Origin: Spongiimicrobium salis
GTDB lineage: Bacteria; Bacteroidota; Bacteroidia; Flavobacteriales; Flavobacteriaceae
Reading direction: 5' to 3'
DNA: 64,000 nt
NCBI RefSeq assembly: GCF_043678055.1
Contig: NZ_JBHEQA010000001.1
Coordinates: 868,001 to 932,000 of the forward strand
Shown here piece by piece: positions 60,494 through 64,000 of the stretch (the stretch's first letter is position 1; the number at the start of each line of letters is the position of its first letter). Made by a program: the position numbers and the translations under genes. The notes under the pieces were generated by a model. It saw only the letters and a list, made by a program, of their open reading frames with translations, was not told the origin of the DNA and made no database searches.

Positions 60494-61828
60494 ATGAAAT
60501 CAAAAACTATGTTTAGAAAAACCGTTATCCTTTGTCTGTTGCTATTATTGTCGATCCCAGCAGTAGCACAAAAAATGAATATCCAAAAACTGGATAGTCT
60601 TTTTGATCTTTTAGCCAAAAATGACCGATTCATGGGAAGCATTGCCCTAACGCATGAAGGCAACATTATTTACCAACGTGCCATTGGGTATGACGATTTG
60701 GAGCATCAAAAAAAATCGAGCACTGATTCCCGCTACCGTGTAGGATCCATTTCCAAAATGTTTACCTCTGCCCTTATCTTTAAAGCTGTAGAGGATAAAC
60801 TGCTAGATCTTGATGCCCCTTTAGCTACCTATTTTCCAAGTATCCAAAACGCCAAAAAAATAACAGTCGGAAATCTATTGAACCACCGAAGTGGGATCTT
60901 TAATATCACCAATGACCCCAGCTATGGTAGTTGGAATACCAAGCCGCAAAGCAGAAAAGAACTCTTGGCAAGGATTGTCAAAGGGGGCAGTATTTTTGAA
61001 CCCGATAGTAAGGCAGATTACAGTAATTCCAATTATATCTTACTTACCTTTATTTTGGAAGATCTACACCAAAAGTCTTTCAAAACTATTGTTAAAGAAG
61101 GCATTACCGGACCTTTAGGACTCCAGAACACTTATGTAGGCAGCAAAATAGATCCGGATAACAATGAAGCCTATTCATACCGATTTGATGGAAAATGGAC
61201 CAAACAAAGCGAAACAGACATGTCTCTTCCTTTAGGCGCCGGGGCTATGGTATCTACACCTTCCGACCTTTTAAAGTTCATTGAGGCTTTATTTGCGGAA
61301 AAGATCATTACTAAAGAAAGTTTAACAAAAATGACCACGCTACGCGATAATTTTGGTATGGGCATCTTTCAATTTCCTTTTAACGAGAAGAGGGCTTTAG
61401 GGCATACTGGAGGAATCGATAGTTTTGGTTCTATGTTGGGCTACTTTAAAGAAGATCAACTTGGCATTGCCCTTACCTCCAATGCCACCAACTACAATAA
61501 TAACGATATTGTCATTGGTGCCTTAAGCGCGTTTTACAACACCCCTTATACCTTACCCGTTTTTGCCAATATTGTTTTTACCTCTGACGAGTTAAATCCG
61601 TATCTGGGTATATATGCTAGTCCGGACATCCCCTTAAAAATTACGATTACAGAGAAAGATAACTCCCTGATGGCGCAGGCAACTGGGCAAGGAGCGTTTC
61701 CTTTGGAAGCTCAGAGTAAAACTGTTTTTGAATTTAAAGCAGCCGGAGTGGTTATGGAATTCATGCCCGAAAAAAATGAAATGGTCTTAAAACAAGGAGG
61801 AGGTACTTTTACATTTACCAAAGAATAA
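60494..61828 (+). CDS. exported serine hydrolase, beta-lactamase-type, second copy
   Basis: The 444-residue product has a signal peptide ending near PAVAQ. The catalytic set is visible: SISK (S85, K88), YSN (Y176, S177, N178) and HTGG near residue 300. The core and the roughly 80-residue C-terminal domain resemble those of the hydrolase at 12971-14413, but that one has YSG instead of YSN. It belongs to COG1680. It is probably periplasmic and of unknown substrate. It is followed directly by a 29-residue membrane microprotein. Confidence 0.9.
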   Translation: MKSKTMFRKTVILCLLLLLSIPAVAQKMNIQKLDSLFDLLAKNDRFMGSIALTHEGNIIYQRAIGYDDLEHQKKSSTDSRYRVGSISKMFTSALIFKAVEDKLLDLDAPLATYFPSIQNAKKITVGNLLNHRSGIFNITNDPSYGSWNTKPQSRKELLARIVKGGSIFEPDSKADYSNSNYILLTFILEDLHQKSFKTIVKEGITGPLGLQNTYVGSKIDPDNNEAYSYRFDGKWTKQSETDMSLPLGAGAMVSTPSDLLKFIEALFAEKIITKESLTKMTTLRDNFGMGIFQFPFNEKRALGHTGGIDSFGSMLGYFKEDQLGIALTSNATNYNNNDIVIGALSAFYNTPYTLPVFANIVFTSDELNPYLGIYASPDIPLKITITEKDNSLMAQATGQGAFPLEAQSKTVFEFKAAGVVMEFMPEKNEMVLKQGGGTFTFTKE

Positions 61829-61830
61829 AA

Positions 61831-61920
61831 ATGGAGAAAAAAAATAAAAAAAGTATTTGGGATTATCTGACCCAACCTGGAATGCTTCTTTTTATATGCA
61901 TTTGTGCTGTATTACTTTAG
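61831..61920 (+). CDS. 29-residue membrane microprotein
   Basis: A frame of 29 codons (MEKKNKKSIWDYLTQPGML, then a hydrophobic end LLFICICAVLL) starts 2 bp after the serine hydrolase stop and ends with TAG. Lysines at the front and a short hydrophobic tail suit a tail-anchored peptide. It is too short for normal gene callers. No family is recognised. Its tight spacing suggests translation coupled to the upstream gene, but it may be a chance frame. Confidence 0.45.
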   Translation: MEKKNKKSIWDYLTQPGMLLFICICAVLL

Positions 61921-61958
61921 TAAGATTGTGCATTATTATTTCTAAAAAATGACATGAG

Positions 61959-62996
61959 ATGAAATTACCTAAAATGGCTCTGCATTCAAATTTGGCTTAT
62001 GGGATTCCCCTTCTAATTATACTGACCACTATAGCCATAGGTTTAAGTCCCCTTCTGCAACAGTACCCTCAAATTGCTATAGGAATTACCTATGACCTGG
62101 TATTGACCGCTCCACTGGCTTATTTTCTTGTCATTCGCAAACGAAATATTCCAAAAATTACCCTTATCCCCCTCATTGTTATTGGAATTATTATAGCCTC
62201 TTATATATTGCCTGAACAACAGCAAAGTCATTTAAACGCTATAAAAGCTTACGTTTTACCCTTAACAGAACTCTTAGTTCTTAGTGTACTCGTATTTAAA
62301 ATCTCTAAAGGGATACGCACATTTCGTTTAGCGTCAAAAACTCGGTCCGATTTCTATGAAATTAGTAAATCCAGTGCAAAAACGCTTTTCGGCAAAACAC
62401 CTTTTGCCGCTTTCTTTGCCTCTGAAATTAGCATGTTCTATTATGCTGGCTTTGCTTGGCGATTTAAAAAATTACAAAAACAGGAATTTTCAAATTATAA
62501 GGACAATGCCAGTATTGCTATGGCCGTGGCGCTATTGCTCGTTGTAGGTATAGAAACGTTTACCTTTCATATACTACTGATGAAGTGGAGTGTGGTTGCC
62601 GCTTGGATTTTCACCGGCAGTAGCCTGTACACAGCGGTATTGATCATTGCCCATATTAAAGCACTGCTGCTACGACCTTCATTATTGACTCCAAAAGAAC
62701 TTGTACTTAAAAATGGGCTTCTTGCCAATATTCGCATCCCATTGGACAGTATTGCTACGGTAACGCGCTGTTCTGCGGAAATCTCATCTTCAGATAGCCG
62801 TATTGGGAATTTAGGTTTGTCCAAAAAAAGCACCCATCATTCTCTTGCCCTATACTTTAAATATCCGCAGACCATAGAAAAAATGTATGGTTTTACAGAT
62901 GAATGTGATGTTTTGTTGTTTCATCTAGACAATAAAGATTCTTTTTTAAAGCTATTGACCAAGGCAGGCATACCCTATAGCGCATCTCCTCAATGA
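61959..62996 (+). CDS. polytopic membrane protein of unknown function
   Basis: The 345-residue product has about six helices in the first two thirds (for example LAYGIPLLIILTTIAIGL, ITLIPLIVIGIIIASYIL, ASIAMAVALLLVVGIETF and AAWIFTGSSLYTAVLIIAHIKALLL) and a soluble C-terminal part (about 235-345) with polar residues. No family is recognised. It may be co-transcribed with the serine hydrolase and the 29-residue frame upstream. A convergent gene on the minus strand ends downstream, with a hairpin between them. Confidence 0.75.
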   Translation: MKLPKMALHSNLAYGIPLLIILTTIAIGLSPLLQQYPQIAIGITYDLVLTAPLAYFLVIRKRNIPKITLIPLIVIGIIIASYILPEQQQSHLNAIKAYVLPLTELLVLSVLVFKISKGIRTFRLASKTRSDFYEISKSSAKTLFGKTPFAAFFASEISMFYYAGFAWRFKKLQKQEFSNYKDNASIAMAVALLLVVGIETFTFHILLMKWSVVAAWIFTGSSLYTAVLIIAHIKALLLRPSLLTPKELVLKNGLLANIRIPLDSIATVTRCSAEISSSDSRIGNLGLSKKSTHHSLALYFKYPQTIEKMYGFTDECDVLLFHLDNKDSFLKLLTKAGIPYSASPQ

Positions 62997-63085
62997 AAAA
63001 AGGCGTTTGTATCTGCACGTCTTGGCCTTATATTGTTCTGTTTTTGACAATGACACTTTAAATTCATATGACTATAAAATGAAGA

Positions 63086-63109
63086 AAGCGACCTGAGACG
63101 GGGTCGCTT
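63086..63109. terminator. bidirectional terminator-like hairpin
   Basis: AAGCGACC pairs with GGTCGCTT across an 8-nt loop between two convergent genes. There is no strong T tract in either direction. Confidence 0.5.
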
Positions 63110-63173
63110 CCAATCAATACTAAACTAACACTTATAACTGAAGTAGTGTATATCCAAAAAACACTTTTTTCTA

Positions 63174-63488
63174 CTATTCCTGTTCAACAGAAAAATGTAT
63201 GGTACTTTTCATTTTCAATTTTTTTCCCTGCAGTCTTGCCTGAGTCAAAAATTCTTTTGCCATAATTTGTTCAGCAATCAATTCTTCGATTCGCCCATTA
63301 TCAAATTCACAATGGTCCAAAATATTTCCTTCTGTTCTAGCCAAACGTTGCAATTTGTGAAAGTTGATTTTCACTTCCAAAACATCATTGATAATATCAG
63401 CAGCCTGTGAAGCTGTAAAACTACCATCGATAAGTCTGATCGATTGTTCTTTAATCGCTGTTTGAGGCATTGTTTCTAAAACTTTCAT
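63174..63488 (-). CDS. small soluble protein of unknown function upstream of SbtA (on its strand, downstream)
   Basis: The 104-residue product (MKVLETMPQTAIKEQSIRLI) has a helix-rich core (GSFTASQAADIINDVLEVKINFHKLQRLARTEG) that could be a helix-turn-helix, followed by a region LIAEQIMAKEFLTQARLQGKKLKMK. No family is recognised. It lies about 100 bp after the SbtA-like gene in the same direction. Regulation of that transporter is possible but unsupported. The start could also be ATG 63470. Confidence 0.65.
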   Translation of the reverse strand: MKVLETMPQTAIKEQSIRLIDGSFTASQAADIINDVLEVKINFHKLQRLARTEGNILDHCEFDNGRIEELIAEQIMAKEFLTQARLQGKKLKMKSTIHFSVEQE

Positions 63489-63590
63489 AGTTTATATTTC
63501 TACGTATTAACACTTTTTGTTGGCCCCAAAGGTCGAACATAATATTTATATATTTTTATTTATATAATTAATATGAGTCATTAACAATCA

Positions 63591-64000
63591 TTATGACATA
63601 TTGATAAGGCCTAAATATAAGGGCATTCCCAAGGTAATATTAAAGGGGAAGGTTACCGCCAAAGCCATGGGAATGTATAGACTAGGGCTGGCTTTTGGAG
63701 CGGCCAATTTCATAGCGGCAGGAACAGCAATATAAGATGCACTAGCGGCCAATATGGCAAAAAGGAGTCGATTCCCCATACTAATATCGGTTAATCCACT
63801 CAGCAACGCTACTACACTTCCATTGAAAATAGGGACAAGAATGGCAAACAAACTTGCAAACCACCCTTTCTTCATAAAATCATGTAGCTTTTTTCCACTG
63901 GTAATCCCCATATCCAAAAGAAAGACGGCAAGAAAGCCTTTAAAAATGTCTGTAGTAAAGGGTTTTATCCCTTCGGCCTGCGCTTCACTGGCCAAAAAGC
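63591..64000 (-). CDS. SbtA-like sodium-dependent bicarbonate transporter (partial)
   Basis: This is the C-terminal end of a transporter whose start lies beyond the window. About 137 residues are visible. The parts FKGFLAVFLLDMGITSGKKLHDF, SMGNRLLFAILAASASYIAVPAAMKLAAP and SPSLYIPMALAVTFPFNITLGMPLYLGLI match the SbtA / DUF897 permease family, inner-membrane sodium-dependent bicarbonate transporters known from cyanobacteria. The natural start is outside the window, so the frame simply reaches the edge. The family is firm; the substrate is inferred from it. Confidence 0.9.
   Translation of the reverse strand, partial: FLASEAQAEGIKPFTTDIFKGFLAVFLLDMGITSGKKLHDFMKKGWFASLFAILVPIFNGSVVALLSGLTDISMGNRLLFAILAASASYIAVPAAMKLAAPKASPSLYIPMALAVTFPFNITLGMPLYLGLINMS

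Overview
The window comes from a Bacteroidota chromosome, most likely a marine member of the Flavobacteriaceae (inferred). Several things point there: type IX secretion C-terminal sorting tails on large SprB-repeat surface proteins, BlaI/M56 peptidase cassettes fused to TonB-like domains, the thi operon order behind a TPP riboswitch, an SbtA-type bicarbonate permease, an Na+/solute symporter, AT-rich intergenic DNA, and promoter elements of the TTTG / TAnnTTTG type. No phage, insertion sequence, CRISPR array or rRNA was seen; the only tRNA is tRNA-Leu(UAG).

Layout. 1-6.2 kb: end of an MFS sugar porter, then two secreted T9SS paralogues framed by two tiny related membrane proteins. 6.2-15.7 kb: mixed metabolic and envelope genes (Sm_multidrug_ex-type membrane protein, ankyrin/PD40 protein, VOC protein, Na+/solute symporter, TetR regulator, serine hydrolase, an orphan Imm22 immunity protein, a DUF6624 lipoprotein). 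15.7-23.2 kb: an HxlR regulator facing a metallo-beta-lactamase pair, a SelA-like PLP enzyme, an AraC regulator with DUF1330, and two tandem SMP-30-like propellers. 23.5-35 kb: tRNA-Leu, an M20 peptidase, a BlaI-controlled DoxX-like/BlaI/M56/M56 cluster, DUF4407, a STAS protein and another MBL protein. 35-42.5 kb: a small coiled-coil/membrane protein pair and the thiamine operon thiS-thiC-thiE2-thiD-thiE-thiG-thiH under a TPP riboswitch. 42.6-48.6 kb: a six-gene nitric-oxide-type signalling operon (H-NOX, PAS kinase, FIST/NosP-like protein, second kinase, HPt, LytTR regulator) plus a separate receiver-only response regulator. 48.6-57.8 kb: housekeeping genes on the minus strand (YdjM-like, MutS-like, HemW, RuvC, TPR and TonB-domain proteins). 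57.9-64 kb: a second BlaI/M56-TonB cassette under a 34-bp perfect palindrome, DUF456, a second serine hydrolase, membrane proteins, and the edge of an SbtA gene.

How the genes work together. The most interesting unit is the H-NOX/FIST phosphorelay. Two candidate NO-sensing proteins each sit beside a soluble histidine kinase, and the operon ends in an HPt carrier and a LytTR DNA-binding regulator. Tandem sites with the core CCATTCGTC, 21 bp apart and close to the known AlgR (LytTR-family) target, lie upstream of exactly two transcription units in this window: the receiver-only regulator next to the operon, and the coiled-coil/membrane pair 12 kb away. I infer that these are targets of the LytTR regulator, so the window holds both the sensor cascade and part of its regulon. 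Two BlaI regulons with different operators (TCTA-N6-TAGA and ACTA-N6-TAGT) form a second layer of local regulation.
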